Assembly (NCBI GenBank): GCA_900769745.1
Contig: CAAGHX010000196.1
Span: 1 to 14,790 of the forward strand
Source of the DNA: an uncultured Alistipes sp.
GTDB lineage: Bacteria; Bacteroidota; Bacteroidia; Bacteroidales; Rikenellaceae
Reading direction: 5' to 3'
Length of the DNA: 14,790 bases
Shown: in pieces, positions 7,592-14,790 of the stretch
How the letters are laid out: every line of letters starts with the position of its first letter
Position numbering within the stretch: the first letter of the stretch is position 1
Position numbers and translations under genes: made by a program
The notes under the pieces: generated by a model
The model's database searches: none
Told to the model about the DNA's origin: nothing
Seen by the model: only the letters and a program-made list of their open reading frames with translations

Positions 7592-7662
7592 TGGGCTATG
7601 GTGTAATGGTAACACTACAGATTCTGGTCCTGTCATTCCAGGTTCGAATCCTGGTAGCCCAA
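7592..7662 (+). tRNA. tRNA-Gln (anticodon CTG)
   Basis: The sequence folds as a complete 71-nt tRNA. The acceptor stem TGGGCTA at 7592-7598 pairs with TAGCCCA at 7655-7661, and the discriminator is A7662. The D arm GTG/CAC encloses the AATGG loop. The T arm CCAGG-TTCGAAT-CCTGG is perfect. The anticodon loop 7622-7628 carries CTG at 7624-7626 after the invariant T, giving glutamine (codon CAG). CCA is not encoded. In the anticodon stem ACAGA (7617-7621) meets CCTGT (7629-7633), so four pairs form and the loop-closing pair is A-C. The tRNA has its own promoter and terminator and sits between two rhamnosidase genes. Confidence 0.95.
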
Positions 7663-7683
7663 CAGAAGGCCGAAAGGTCAAAT

Positions 7684-7716
7684 AGAGCGGAACAATCGAG
7701 TTCTGCTCTTTTTTTG
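7684..7716 (+). terminator. Rho-independent terminator of tRNA-Gln
   Basis: AGAGCGGAAC at 7684-7693 pairs with GTTCTGCTCT at 7700-7709 (ten pairs, one G-T wobble) around a 6-nt loop and is followed by a T run. A smaller GNRA-capped hairpin (GGCC-GAAA-GGTC, 7668-7679) lies between it and the tRNA. Confidence 0.92.
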
Positions 7717-7772
7717 TTTTGTCATATGGCAAAAATTCAGGCGCAAGAGGGCTCATATTAAGAGTATTTTGT

Positions 7773-7780
7773 TAAATTTG
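7773..7780 (+). promoter_or_regulatory. -7 promoter box of the GH78 lipoprotein / namZ unit
   Basis: TAAATTTG matches TAnnTTTG exactly and lies 31 bp before the ATG at 7804. No TTTG is present at the ideal -33 distance. It lies downstream of the tRNA terminator, so the following genes probably start a new transcript here. Confidence 0.55.
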
Positions 7781-7803
7781 TACAAAATAAAACTACTTGA
7801 CCT

Positions 7804-10068
7804 ATGAGACGACTCTCCCTTGCTTCGATTTTAGCGGCCGCAGCTGCTATGATTATGTTCGCTTGTTGCCCAAAAGGGCCACAATCTAATCCTACAGATA
7901 TAGATTCGTTCGTCAAAGCCAAACCTGTGTGGGCCGAGGGTCGTGAGACAGAGAAGAATATGATTCTGTCGTTCCGCGAGGTGGTGAAGGCTGGCCTGAA
8001 CAAGGAGTCTTATATCCGCATTGCGGCATCGACCGACTATCGCCTTATGGTCAATGGTGAATTTGTGGCACACGGACCTTGTGTGGCGGCCCACGACTTC
8101 TACCGCATCGACTGCTACAACCTGAAACCATATCTCAAATGGGGCGACAACCTCATCACACTGGAGGTGGCGGGCTACAACGAGCCAAGCTACTACCTGC
8201 TCGACCAGCCTTCGTTCCTGCAGGCCGAGGTGGAGATTGCAGGCGAGGTGGTGGCTGCAACAGGCAGCGACTTTACGGCCTATGAGCTCAACCATCGCAA
8301 GAAGGATGTTCCACGTCTGAGCTTCCAGCGCCCATTCATCGAGCACTACATCATCTCGGAGGGTTACGACCGCTGGTCACTCGACATTGACTGGCAGCCA
8401 GCCGAGGGCACTCAGCCTGTGAAGCTCGCCGAGCAGAAGGCCAAGACTCTCATCTCTCGCCGAGTACCCTACCCCGACTACTCGATGCACGAGGCAACAC
8501 AACTTCCCGACAACAAATACACCTACAAATTTAAGTGCAACAGCACCGGCTTCCTCGGTATGGAGATTGCCGTTAAGGAGCCTACTGTTATGAAGCTTCA
8601 CTTCGACGAGTTGCTCGACGAGAAGGGTCGCGTGCGTTTCAACTCACAGTTTGAGGGTCGTATGTTCTATGAGTTGCAGCCAGGCAAGTACACCGTTGAG
8701 AGCTTCGAGCCCTACACTATGCAGTATATGGAGGTGCTCATCGAGAGTGGCGACTGCACAATCGATAGAGTATATATGCGTGACTATTGCAACTCCGACG
8801 TGTCGCGTGGTCAGTTTGCATCGGACAATGCCGACCTGAACCGCCTCTTCGAGGCTGCCCGCGAGACATATCGCCAGAATGCACTCGATATATTTATGGA
8901 TTGCCCATCCAGAGAGCGCGCTGGTTGGTTGTGCGACAGCTACTTCACATCTCGCGTGGCGTTCGACCTCTCGGGTCACACCCGTCTGGAGCACAATTTC
9001 ATCGAGAACTTCCTCTTGCCCGAGCGTTTCAAGGATATCGACGAGGGTATGTTGCCAATGTGCTACCCATCAGACCACTGGAATCACAACTATATCCCTA
9101 ACTGGGCTATGTGGTTTGTGTTGGAGTTGGAGGAGTACCTCTTCCGCAGTGGCGACAGAGCAACCGTCGAGCAGGCTAAGAAGCGTGTTTACGACCTTGT
9201 GAACTACTTCAAGCCATACCTCAACGAGGATGGTTTGCTGGAGAAGCTCTCGAAGTGGATTTTTGTGGAGTGGTCGGCAGCCAACAGCTTTGTGCAGGAT
9301 GTGAACTACCCATCAAATATGCTCTATGCCGAGATGCTCGACGTGGTGAGCCGCCTCTATGGCGACAAGGCTTTGGCCGAGCAGGCCGAGGTGGTGCGTG
9401 AGACCATCCGCAAGCAGGCATTCGATGGCGAGTACTTTATCGACAACGCCATCCGCGACAAGCGTGGTCGTCTGCAGCTTACAGAGAACCACACCGAGAC
9501 CTGCCAATACTACGCCTTCTACTTCAAGGTGGCAACACCCGAGACATACCCCGAATTGTGGAAGAAGCTGCGTGACGAGTTTGGCCCTGCACGCAAGCAG
9601 AACAAGAAATACGCCGACGTGCCCTACTCTAACGCCTTCATCGGCAACTACCTCCGCTTGGAGCTTCTCTCACGCGAGGGACTCTCGAAGCAGATTCTCG
9701 ACGAGTCGATTGCCGAGTTCCTGAAGATGGCCGACCAGACTGGTACATTGTGGGAGCACCTGAACACATCGGCAAGCTGTAACCACGGCTTCGCGTCGCA
9801 CGTTATCCGCGTTTTGAATCGCGACGTGCTGGGTGTATATCGCATCTCTACTCAGGAGAAGAGCGTGACGCTCCGCTTTGCCGACTGCAACCTCAAGCAG
9901 TGCCGAGGCTCGATACCTGTTGGCGATAAGAGCGTTGATGTGGAGTGGACAATGGCCGATGGTAAGATTGATGTACAAATCTCGATGCCAGATGGTTACA
10001 CCTACACCGTAATACCATCAGACTTGGAGGTATCAATCACCGACGTAGGCAAGGCTACACGCAAATAG
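7804..10068 (+). CDS. GH78-type alpha-L-rhamnosidase, lipoprotein
   Basis: The 754-residue protein starts with a lipoprotein signal (hydrophobic segment then MFAC, lipidated Cys21, followed by a second Cys). A beta-sandwich carbohydrate-binding-like N-part follows (about 35-330), with YIRIAASTDYRLMVNGEFVA and WGDNLITLEVAGYN as in GH78 accessory domains. The catalytic (alpha/alpha)6 domain (about 340-665) carries the canonical motif DCPSRERAGWLCD: E371 is the predicted general acid and D378 the downstream Asp. E651 in GTLWEHLNTSASCNHGFASH is the predicted second catalytic Glu. A C-terminal beta domain ends the protein. Both key glutamates and the Cys-Pro are kept, so hydrolysis of alpha-L-rhamnosides is likely; the natural substrate is not known. 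It lacks the Fn3-like N-domain of the upstream GH78 and shares little sequence with it, so the two are not a recent duplication. The namZ-like gene follows after 56 bp with no promoter or terminator visible between them. Confidence 0.89.
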   Translation: MRRLSLASILAAAAAMIMFACCPKGPQSNPTDIDSFVKAKPVWAEGRETEKNMILSFREVVKAGLNKESYIRIAASTDYRLMVNGEFVAHGPCVAAHDFYRIDCYNLKPYLKWGDNLITLEVAGYNEPSYYLLDQPSFLQAEVEIAGEVVAATGSDFTAYELNHRKKDVPRLSFQRPFIEHYIISEGYDRWSLDIDWQPAEGTQPVKLAEQKAKTLISRRVPYPDYSMHEATQLPDNKYTYKFKCNSTGFLGMEIAVKEPTVMKLHFDELLDEKGRVRFNSQFEGRMFYELQPGKYTVESFEPYTMQYMEVLIESGDCTIDRVYMRDYCNSDVSRGQFASDNADLNRLFEAARETYRQNALDIFMDCPSRERAGWLCDSYFTSRVAFDLSGHTRLEHNFIENFLLPERFKDIDEGMLPMCYPSDHWNHNYIPNWAMWFVLELEEYLFRSGDRATVEQAKKRVYDLVNYFKPYLNEDGLLEKLSKWIFVEWSAANSFVQDVNYPSNMLYAEMLDVVSRLYGDKALAEQAEVVRETIRKQAFDGEYFIDNAIRDKRGRLQLTENHTETCQYYAFYFKVATPETYPELWKKLRDEFGPARKQNKKYADVPYSNAFIGNYLRLELLSREGLSKQILDESIAEFLKMADQTGTLWEHLNTSASCNHGFASHVIRVLNRDVLGVYRISTQEKSVTLRFADCNLKQCRGSIPVGDKSVDVEWTMADGKIDVQISMPDGYTYTVIPSDLEVSITDVGKATRK

Positions 10069-10124
10069 CCCCACAAAAACCCATAAAAAAAGGAAATCAG
10101 AATAAATAAAAAATAGAAAAGAGA

Positions 10125-11294
10125 ATGAAAAAGAATCTATTCCTATCGCTATTTGCGATTATGGCAATTGGCCTGTTTACGGCCTGTGCCGACAATAGCA
10201 CGCTGAAGATGGGTGCCGAGTGTACAAACAAGTATCTGCCTAAGCTGAAAGGTCAGCGTGTGGCTCTGCTTGCCAACCACACTGCAACCGTGGGCGAGCA
10301 GCATTTGGTGGATATGCTCGTTGAGAACAAAATCAACGTGGTGGGTATCTTCTCTCCTGAGCACGGTTTCCGTGGCAATGCCGATGCTGGTGAGCACGTG
10401 AAGAGCTCGGTTGACGAGAAGACTGGTATTCCAATCTGGTCATTGTACGACGGCAAGTCGGGTCGCCCATCGGAGGAGAAGATGAAGTCGTTCGACGTGT
10501 TGGTAGTGGATATGCAGGACGTGGGCTTGCGTTTCTACACCTACTATGTCACTATGATTAAGATGATTAACAACTGCGCCGAGTATGGCAACAAGGTTAT
10601 CGTGTTGGACCGTCCTAACCCTAACGGAATGTATGTCGATGGCCCTATCCTCGACATGGAGAAGTATAAGTCGGGAGTGGGTTGGTTGCCTATTCCAGTT
10701 GTTCACGGCCTTACTATGGGCGAGATTGCCCTGATGGCTCAGGGTGAGGGTTGGAGCACAAAGTGCGATGTGGAGGTTATCCCTTGCGTTAACTACACCC
10801 ACCAGACTCGCTACGAGCTTCCTATCGCTCCATCGCCAAACCTCCCAAATCAGCACTCAATCTACCTCTACCCATCGACTTGCTTGTTCGAGGGTACTGT
10901 ATGTTCGCTCGGTCGTGGTACCGACTTCCCATTTGAGGGTTACGGTCACCCCGACTACAAGGGTAGCGAGTTTACATTCACACCTCGCTCGGTGCCTGGT
11001 GCGAAGAATCCTCCTCTGCTCGACCAGCAGTGCTGGGGCGTGGATTTGCGTGGCCTTTCTGACGACGAGATTATCGCTAAGGGCTTCGATTTGACCTATG
11101 TTATCGACGCTTACCGCAACCTCGATATGGGCGAGAAGTTCTTCAAGCGTATGTTCCTCTTGCTTACTGGTGTTGACTACATCAAGGAGATGATTATGGA
11201 GGGTAAGTCGGCCGACGAGATTCGCCAGATGTGGCAGAAGGATGTCGAGGAGTTCAAGGTTTTGCGCCGCAAGTACCTCTTGTACGAGGAGTAA
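10125..11294 (+). CDS. namZ: Exo-beta-N-acetylmuramidase NamZ-like (DUF1343, GH171), lipoprotein
   Basis: The 389-residue product matches the DUF1343/YbbC family, whose characterised members (NamZ of Bacillus subtilis and Tannerella forsythia) cleave MurNAc from the non-reducing ends of peptidoglycan fragments. A lipoprotein signal ends LFTAC, giving lipid-modified Cys21. Family landmarks in order are VALLANHTATVG, the signature IFSPEHGFRG with E79 (the likely catalytic Glu) and H80, FDVLVVDMQDVGLRFYTY, VLDRPNPNG, MGEIALMAQGE, IAPSPNLPN, YPSTCLFEGT and GRGTDFPFE. The length is normal for the family (about 400). The lack of acidic residues straight after the lipid Cys suggests retention facing the periplasm. 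Bacteroidota use such enzymes to recover amino sugars from peptidoglycan, but no murQ, ampG or muropeptide transporter is in view. The partner here is the GH78 lipoprotein gene 56 bp upstream, probably on the same transcript. A strong terminator follows. Confidence 0.92.
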   Translation: MKKNLFLSLFAIMAIGLFTACADNSTLKMGAECTNKYLPKLKGQRVALLANHTATVGEQHLVDMLVENKINVVGIFSPEHGFRGNADAGEHVKSSVDEKTGIPIWSLYDGKSGRPSEEKMKSFDVLVVDMQDVGLRFYTYYVTMIKMINNCAEYGNKVIVLDRPNPNGMYVDGPILDMEKYKSGVGWLPIPVVHGLTMGEIALMAQGEGWSTKCDVEVIPCVNYTHQTRYELPIAPSPNLPNQHSIYLYPSTCLFEGTVCSLGRGTDFPFEGYGHPDYKGSEFTFTPRSVPGAKNPPLLDQQCWGVDLRGLSDDEIIAKGFDLTYVIDAYRNLDMGEKFFKRMFLLLTGVDYIKEMIMEGKSADEIRQMWQKDVEEFKVLRRKYLLYEE

Positions 11295-11344
11295 TCGGGC
11301 GGGCAGAGGCCGATAAAGGCCAAAATAGCCCATCCCAAACATAA

Positions 11345-11405
11345 AATATTGCAGCATTATAGGTGTTACGGAGCAAGTAACGCTGTAATGCTGCAATTTT
11401 ATTTT
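11345..11405 (+). terminator. Strong hairpin terminator after namZ
   Basis: ATTGCAGCATTA at 11348-11359 pairs perfectly with TAATGCTGCAAT at 11386-11397. Further pairing inside includes GTTAC (11365-11369) with GTAAC (11377-11381), around the loop GGAGCAA-like centre. T-rich sequence follows, and A-rich sequence on the 5' side could let it work in both directions. It ends the GH78-namZ transcript before the GH95 promoter. Confidence 0.88.
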
Positions 11406-11425
11406 ACTCTCTTGGCAAATTTTCT

Positions 11426-11433
11426 TATCTTTA
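11426..11433 (+). promoter_or_regulatory. Candidate -7 box of the GH95 gene (TATCTTTA)
   Basis: TATCTTTA lies 39 bp before the ATG at 11465, in the context TTATCTTTACGCTA, which differs from the box before the first GH78 gene by one base and sits at the same distance. TATAATTG at 11437-11444 with TTG at 11412-11414 is an alternative reading of the promoter. Confidence 0.5.
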
Positions 11434-11464
11434 CGCTATAATTGTAACTATACAACAAAAGCCT

Positions 11465-13903
11465 ATGCGATCTATATCAAAAAGTCTCAAAAGAGCGCAT
11501 CTGCTACTCGCCACCGCAGCCACTCTGCTCGGGGCAGTGCAGCCTATCTCAGCGCAAGATAACCGAACAAACAAAGAGTATAAAGTCGTCGGTAGCAGCA
11601 ACTTCCGCCCCACCGAGAAGCTCACTCTCTGGTACACCCAGCCAGCCACAACGGCCCAGGTGCCAAACCAGTGGGAGGAGTATTCACTACCCATCGGAAA
11701 TGGACAATTCGGAGCCTCGATATTTGGCGGAGTGAAAGTTGATGAGATTCAGTTCAACGAGAAGAGCCTCTGGAGTGGTACAAGCCGCGACAACAAGGGC
11801 TACAACGACTATGGTCATTACGAGAATTTCGGCTCGGTGATGGTCGAGAACCTCAGCAAGGAGTTCTCGGCTGCAGATGCCGTTGTAACAAACTACCACC
11901 GAGAGCTGGAGCTCACATCGGCCACAGCTCGCGTAAGCTACGCCTCGGCCGACAACACATCATACTCAAGAGAGTACATCGCATCAAATCCCGATAGAGT
12001 GATTGCTGTTCGCTACACCGCATCGGGCAGTGGCAAGCTCTCATTCCGTTTTACAATGCATTCGAACGTTGCGGGCGATAATGGCCGCACCACATACGAC
12101 ATCAACGGCGGAGCTTCGTTCTCTGGCAAGCTGCAAACCGTAAGCTACAACGCCCGCATGAAGGTTGTGGCGAAGGGCGGACAAACAGAGTGTGACGGCA
12201 GGAGCATCACAGTTCGCAATGCCGACGAGTGTCTGCTTATAATTGGCGGTGGCACAGACTTCGATGCCTATGCCGAAAACTACACATCTGCCACCGACAA
12301 ACTTGCCGACAACATCAAAAAGCGTGTTGATGCAGCAGTCAAGAGGGGTTGGGGCAAGCTCTACGCTGCTCACGTTGCCGACTACAAGCAACTTTTCGAC
12401 AGAGCATCGTTCGCGCTCAACTCGCAGAACACAATGCCTACCGATGAGCTTATCCGCAACTATGCTCAGCGCAAGACAGGCCACGAACCCGAGGTACTGA
12501 TGCTTGAGGAGCTCTACTTCGCCTATGGCCGTTATCTCACCATCAGTTCATCGCGAGGAGTCGATCTGCCAAGCAACTTGCAGGGCATCTGGAACTATAG
12601 CCAGAAGCCCGCTTGGAACTGCGACATCCACGCCAACATCAACGTGCAGATGAACTACTGGCCTGTTGAGCCTACCAACCTGAGCGAACTCCATTTGCCA
12701 TTTCTCAACTACATAATCAATATGGCCGACAGCGAGAGCTGGAAGCGTTACGCCAAAGATTCGGGTCAGGAGCGTGGCTGGACCTGCTACACTGAGAACA
12801 ATATCTTCGGTGGTGTGGGCGGTTTTATGCACGAATATGTGATTGCCAACGCCTGGTACTGCACCCACTTGTGGCAGCACTACCGCTACACGCTCGACAA
12901 GCGTTTCTTGGAGCGTGCCTTCCCTGCAATGCTGAGCGCAACACAATACTGGCTCGACAGAATGGTACTCGACCCCAAGGATGGCACATATGTCTGCCCT
13001 AAGGAGTATTCGCCCGAGCACGGCCCTGTGGAGGATGGAATGCCTCACGCCCAGCAGCTTGTATGGGAGCTCTTCGACAACACGCTAAAGGCGGTTGACA
13101 TCCTCTCGGCCAAGCGATGCGGCATCGATGCCAAGGAGTTGCAGCTCATTCGTGAGCGATTCGAGAAGATGGACCGAGGCTTGGCAGTTGAGACCTACGA
13201 CGGTGCTTGGGGCAAGGAGATAGGTGGCATAAAGGTTGGTGACAAGCTCCTGCGCGAGTGGAAATATAGCCCTTACAGAGTTGGTCAGCGTGGCCACCGC
13301 CACATCTCGCACGCTATGTGCCTCTATCCATTCAACCAGATTAACTCCGAGTCGGAGTACTTCGAGGCTATGGTCAACACACTGCGTATGCGTGGCGACG
13401 CTTCGACAGGCTGGTCGATGGGTTGGAAGATAAACCTCTGGGCGAGAGCGCTGGATGGCAACCACGCCCACGACATATTGGAGCTTGCTTTGCGCCACCA
13501 CAGCGTGGCAGGTGGAGGAGTATATTACAACCTCTACGATGCTCACCCACCATTCCAGATTGATGGTAACTTCGGCGCTACGGCCGGCATCGCCGAGATG
13601 TTGTTGCAGAGCCACAGCGACTATCTACACATTCTCCCCGCTCTGCCCGATGTATGGAGTGAGGGTAATGTGGAGGGCCTGAAGGCTATTGGCGACTTTA
13701 CAGTCGGCATCGAGTGGGCCAACGGCAAGGCCAGCCGAGTGGAGATTCTAAGCGGTCAGGGCTCACGATGCGTGGTGCGTTGCAAGGCACTCGACAAGGC
13801 CCAAATCACAATCAACGGCAAGAGCGCCAAGGCCGAGTATATCTCGGGTGACGACTATCTTATCCCTGCACGCAAGGGCGACAGAGTGGTGGTCAAGTGG
13901 TAA
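11465..13903 (+). CDS. GH95 alpha-L-fucosidase (alpha-1,2-fucosidase type; alpha-L-galactosidase possible)
   Basis: The 812-residue secreted enzyme is a clear GH95 member. A Sec signal peptide of about 31 residues (ending PISAQ) precedes an N-terminal beta-sandwich starting LWYTQPA and carrying EYSLPIGNGQFGASIFGGV and QFNEKSLWSG, the family signature. The (alpha/alpha)6 domain holds the catalytic residues known from Bifidobacterium AfcA: N391 and N393 in CDIHANINVQMNYWP (N421/N423 there), E518 in YSPEHGP (E566), and D700 in PPFQIDGNFGAT (D766). All are intact, so an active inverting enzyme is expected. GH95 contains both alpha-1,2-L-fucosidases and alpha-L-galactosidases, and the sequence alone does not decide between them. 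Without a lipobox it is probably periplasmic. The gene has its own promoter and is flanked by a terminator upstream and a hairpin downstream. Confidence 0.94.
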   Translation: MRSISKSLKRAHLLLATAATLLGAVQPISAQDNRTNKEYKVVGSSNFRPTEKLTLWYTQPATTAQVPNQWEEYSLPIGNGQFGASIFGGVKVDEIQFNEKSLWSGTSRDNKGYNDYGHYENFGSVMVENLSKEFSAADAVVTNYHRELELTSATARVSYASADNTSYSREYIASNPDRVIAVRYTASGSGKLSFRFTMHSNVAGDNGRTTYDINGGASFSGKLQTVSYNARMKVVAKGGQTECDGRSITVRNADECLLIIGGGTDFDAYAENYTSATDKLADNIKKRVDAAVKRGWGKLYAAHVADYKQLFDRASFALNSQNTMPTDELIRNYAQRKTGHEPEVLMLEELYFAYGRYLTISSSRGVDLPSNLQGIWNYSQKPAWNCDIHANINVQMNYWPVEPTNLSELHLPFLNYIINMADSESWKRYAKDSGQERGWTCYTENNIFGGVGGFMHEYVIANAWYCTHLWQHYRYTLDKRFLERAFPAMLSATQYWLDRMVLDPKDGTYVCPKEYSPEHGPVEDGMPHAQQLVWELFDNTLKAVDILSAKRCGIDAKELQLIRERFEKMDRGLAVETYDGAWGKEIGGIKVGDKLLREWKYSPYRVGQRGHRHISHAMCLYPFNQINSESEYFEAMVNTLRMRGDASTGWSMGWKINLWARALDGNHAHDILELALRHHSVAGGGVYYNLYDAHPPFQIDGNFGATAGIAEMLLQSHSDYLHILPALPDVWSEGNVEGLKAIGDFTVGIEWANGKASRVEILSGQGSRCVVRCKALDKAQITINGKSAKAEYISGDDYLIPARKGDRVVVKW

Positions 13904-13913
13904 AGCGCCAAGC

Positions 13914-13934
13914 GCCGAGTGAAAACACCTCGGC
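13914..13934 (+). terminator. Hairpin after the GH95 gene (weak or atypical terminator)
   Basis: GCCGAG at 13914-13919 pairs with CTCGGC at 13929-13934 around a 9-nt loop that can add two more pairs. The sequence after it (CAAAAGCTTTG) has no real T run, so it is at best a weak intrinsic terminator. It may instead protect the 3' end of the GH95 message. Confidence 0.4.
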
Positions 13935-13971
13935 CAAAAGCTTTGACAAAAATTATTAACTTCGCATAATG

Positions 13972-13987
13972 GTTGCAAAATTGCAAC
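13972..13987. promoter_or_regulatory. Perfect inverted repeat before the YihY-family gene
   Basis: GTTGCAA at 13972-13978 and TTGCAAC at 13981-13987 form a 7-2-7 inverted repeat that ends 15 bp before the ATG at 14003. With a 2-nt centre it is better suited to binding a protein dimer than to forming an RNA hairpin. A poor -7-like box (TAACTTCG, 13957-13964) lies just upstream, which would put the repeat near the transcription start. Function is unproven. Confidence 0.4.
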
Positions 13988-14002
13988 AATAAACGTGTGA
14001 CT

Positions 14003-14790
14003 ATGTTTAAGAATTGGGTTACATATCTGGATAATCTCGAAGAGGAGCGCAAGTCGCATAGCGCATTCTTTCGCTTGCTGATATGGCTCTTCGCCCGACC
14101 AGCCAAGCTGCTGCTCTATATGCTTCGAGGATTGACCGAGCACGGCACAATGGTGCGCAGTGCCGCCCTCACCTACTACACTCTGGTTTCGATTGTGCCC
14201 GTTGTGGCGCTGGCTTTCGCCATCGTTAAGGGATTCGGTTTGGCCGACGGACTGGTGCAGGGTTTGTATTCGATATTTCCGCAGATTCCCGATATTGTGG
14301 ATTATGTGGTGGAGTTCGCCCAAAAGGCTCTTGCACGCACCCAGGGAGGCTGGGTGGCGGCATTCAGCTTGGTGGCTCTCTTCTGGTCGGTGGTGAGTGT
14401 ATTCAGCTCGATTGAGGACGCATTCAACAACATCTGGGAGGTGAGCAGCAGCCGAAGCCTGATTCGCAAGTATAGCGACTACATCGCCATCATAGTCATC
14501 GCTCCGCTGATGTGGGTAATCGCTTCGTCGATGAATGGTTATCTGCGCGAATGGCTCAATGTGGATGAGACATTTTGGGTACGCTTCGCATCGAAGATTA
14601 TCTCGATGCTGATGGCGTGGGTGATGTTCTCTATTATCTACATCGTGCTGCCCAATACCAAGGTACGCTATGCGGCAGCCATCAAGTCGGGCATCATTGC
14701 CGGCACAGTCTTTATCGTCTTCCAGTGGCTCTACGTCTCGTTGCAGATGTGGATGACATCATACAACGCCATCTATGGTAGCTTCGCAGC
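14003..14790 (+). CDS. YihY/virulence factor BrkB family inner-membrane protein, 5' part (3' end outside window)
   Basis: An open frame runs from the ATG at 14003 to the window edge with no stop (262 codons visible). After a short cytoplasmic start (MFKNWVTYLDNLEEER) come family landmarks: RSAALTYYTLVSIVPVVAL, the amphipathic WSVVSVFSSIEDAFNNIWEV, and near the end YNAIYGSFAA, which in this family (PF03631) is usually followed by a proline. About five hydrophobic segments are visible, near residues 53-78, 113-135, 154-176, 193-213 and 220-245, so it is a polytopic inner-membrane protein. The family resembles E. coli YihY; despite the BrkB and RNase BN names, its molecular function is not established. 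Only the C-terminal part is missing. Its relation to the enzymes upstream is probably just adjacency. Confidence 0.92.
   Translation, partial: MFKNWVTYLDNLEEERKSHSAFFRLLIWLFARPAKLLLYMLRGLTEHGTMVRSAALTYYTLVSIVPVVALAFAIVKGFGLADGLVQGLYSIFPQIPDIVDYVVEFAQKALARTQGGWVAAFSLVALFWSVVSVFSSIEDAFNNIWEVSSSRSLIRKYSDYIAIIVIAPLMWVIASSMNGYLREWLNVDETFWVRFASKIISMLMAWVMFSIIYIVLPNTKVRYAAAIKSGIIAGTVFIVFQWLYVSLQMWMTSYNAIYGSFA

Noticed and set aside
7592..7662. tRNA gene as an integration site for a mobile element
   Set aside because: No integrase, transposase or second copy of the tRNA 3' end was seen, and the genes on both sides are of the same type and similar composition.
7571..7756. Minus-strand reading frame of 61 codons containing GLPGFEPGMTGPES
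   Set aside because: It is the antisense reading of the tRNA-Gln and its terminator. This peptide type is a well-known false gene call over tRNAs.
13763..14323. Minus-strand open frame (186 codons) spanning the GH95 end and the YihY-family start
   Set aside because: It covers two well-supported + strand genes and the gap between them, and its translation shows no signal peptide or known motif.

Overview
The window looks like chromosomal DNA of a gut-type Bacteroidales (Bacteroidota). Three things point there: promoter boxes of the form TAnnTTTG with weak or absent Shine-Dalgarno sequences, a LytTR-type two-component pair beside a carboxypeptidase-regulatory-like beta-barrel outer-membrane protein, and a run of secreted glycoside hydrolases with Bacteroidota-style signal peptides. 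The genus cannot be fixed from this stretch; base composition (roughly half GC) and gene content would fit Rikenellaceae, Prevotellaceae or Bacteroidaceae. All ten protein genes and the one tRNA read on the + strand.

Region 1 (1-5140) is an envelope or signalling block. The 3' part of a LytS-like sensor kinase overlaps a LytTR response regulator. A small Gln-rich secreted protein (DUF4890/Spy-CpxP-like) follows, with its own promoter and terminator. Next comes a 965-residue TonB-receptor-like outer-membrane beta-barrel protein, with a promoter, a 19-bp palindrome at that promoter, and a terminator. Two TTCACCCC repeats exactly 21 bp apart lie between the LytTR gene and the small secreted protein. 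This is the spacing expected for a LytTR binding site.

Region 2 (5141-13934) is a carbohydrate and cell-wall degradation block: a periplasmic GH78-type alpha-L-rhamnosidase, a tRNA-Gln(CTG) with a near-ideal promoter and its own terminator, a second divergent GH78 rhamnosidase that is a lipoprotein, a NamZ/DUF1343 exo-N-acetylmuramidase lipoprotein probably in the same operon, a strong terminator, and a GH95 alpha-L-fucosidase (or alpha-L-galactosidase). No SusC/SusD pair, sulfatase, transporter or sugar-catabolism gene lies inside the window, so this is not a classical polysaccharide utilisation locus as far as can be seen. The first GH78 and the GH95 share a nearly identical promoter box at the same distance from their start codons.

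Region 3 (13935-14790) is the 5' part of a YihY/BrkB-family membrane protein, cut by the window end and preceded by a short perfect inverted repeat.

The most interesting reading is that the enzymes jointly strip rhamnose, fucose or galactose and MurNAc from an envelope or cell-wall glycan. The LytTR/Spy-like/outer-membrane-protein group may be a separate envelope-sensing module. Both are inferences. No mobile elements, CRISPR arrays or rRNA were seen.
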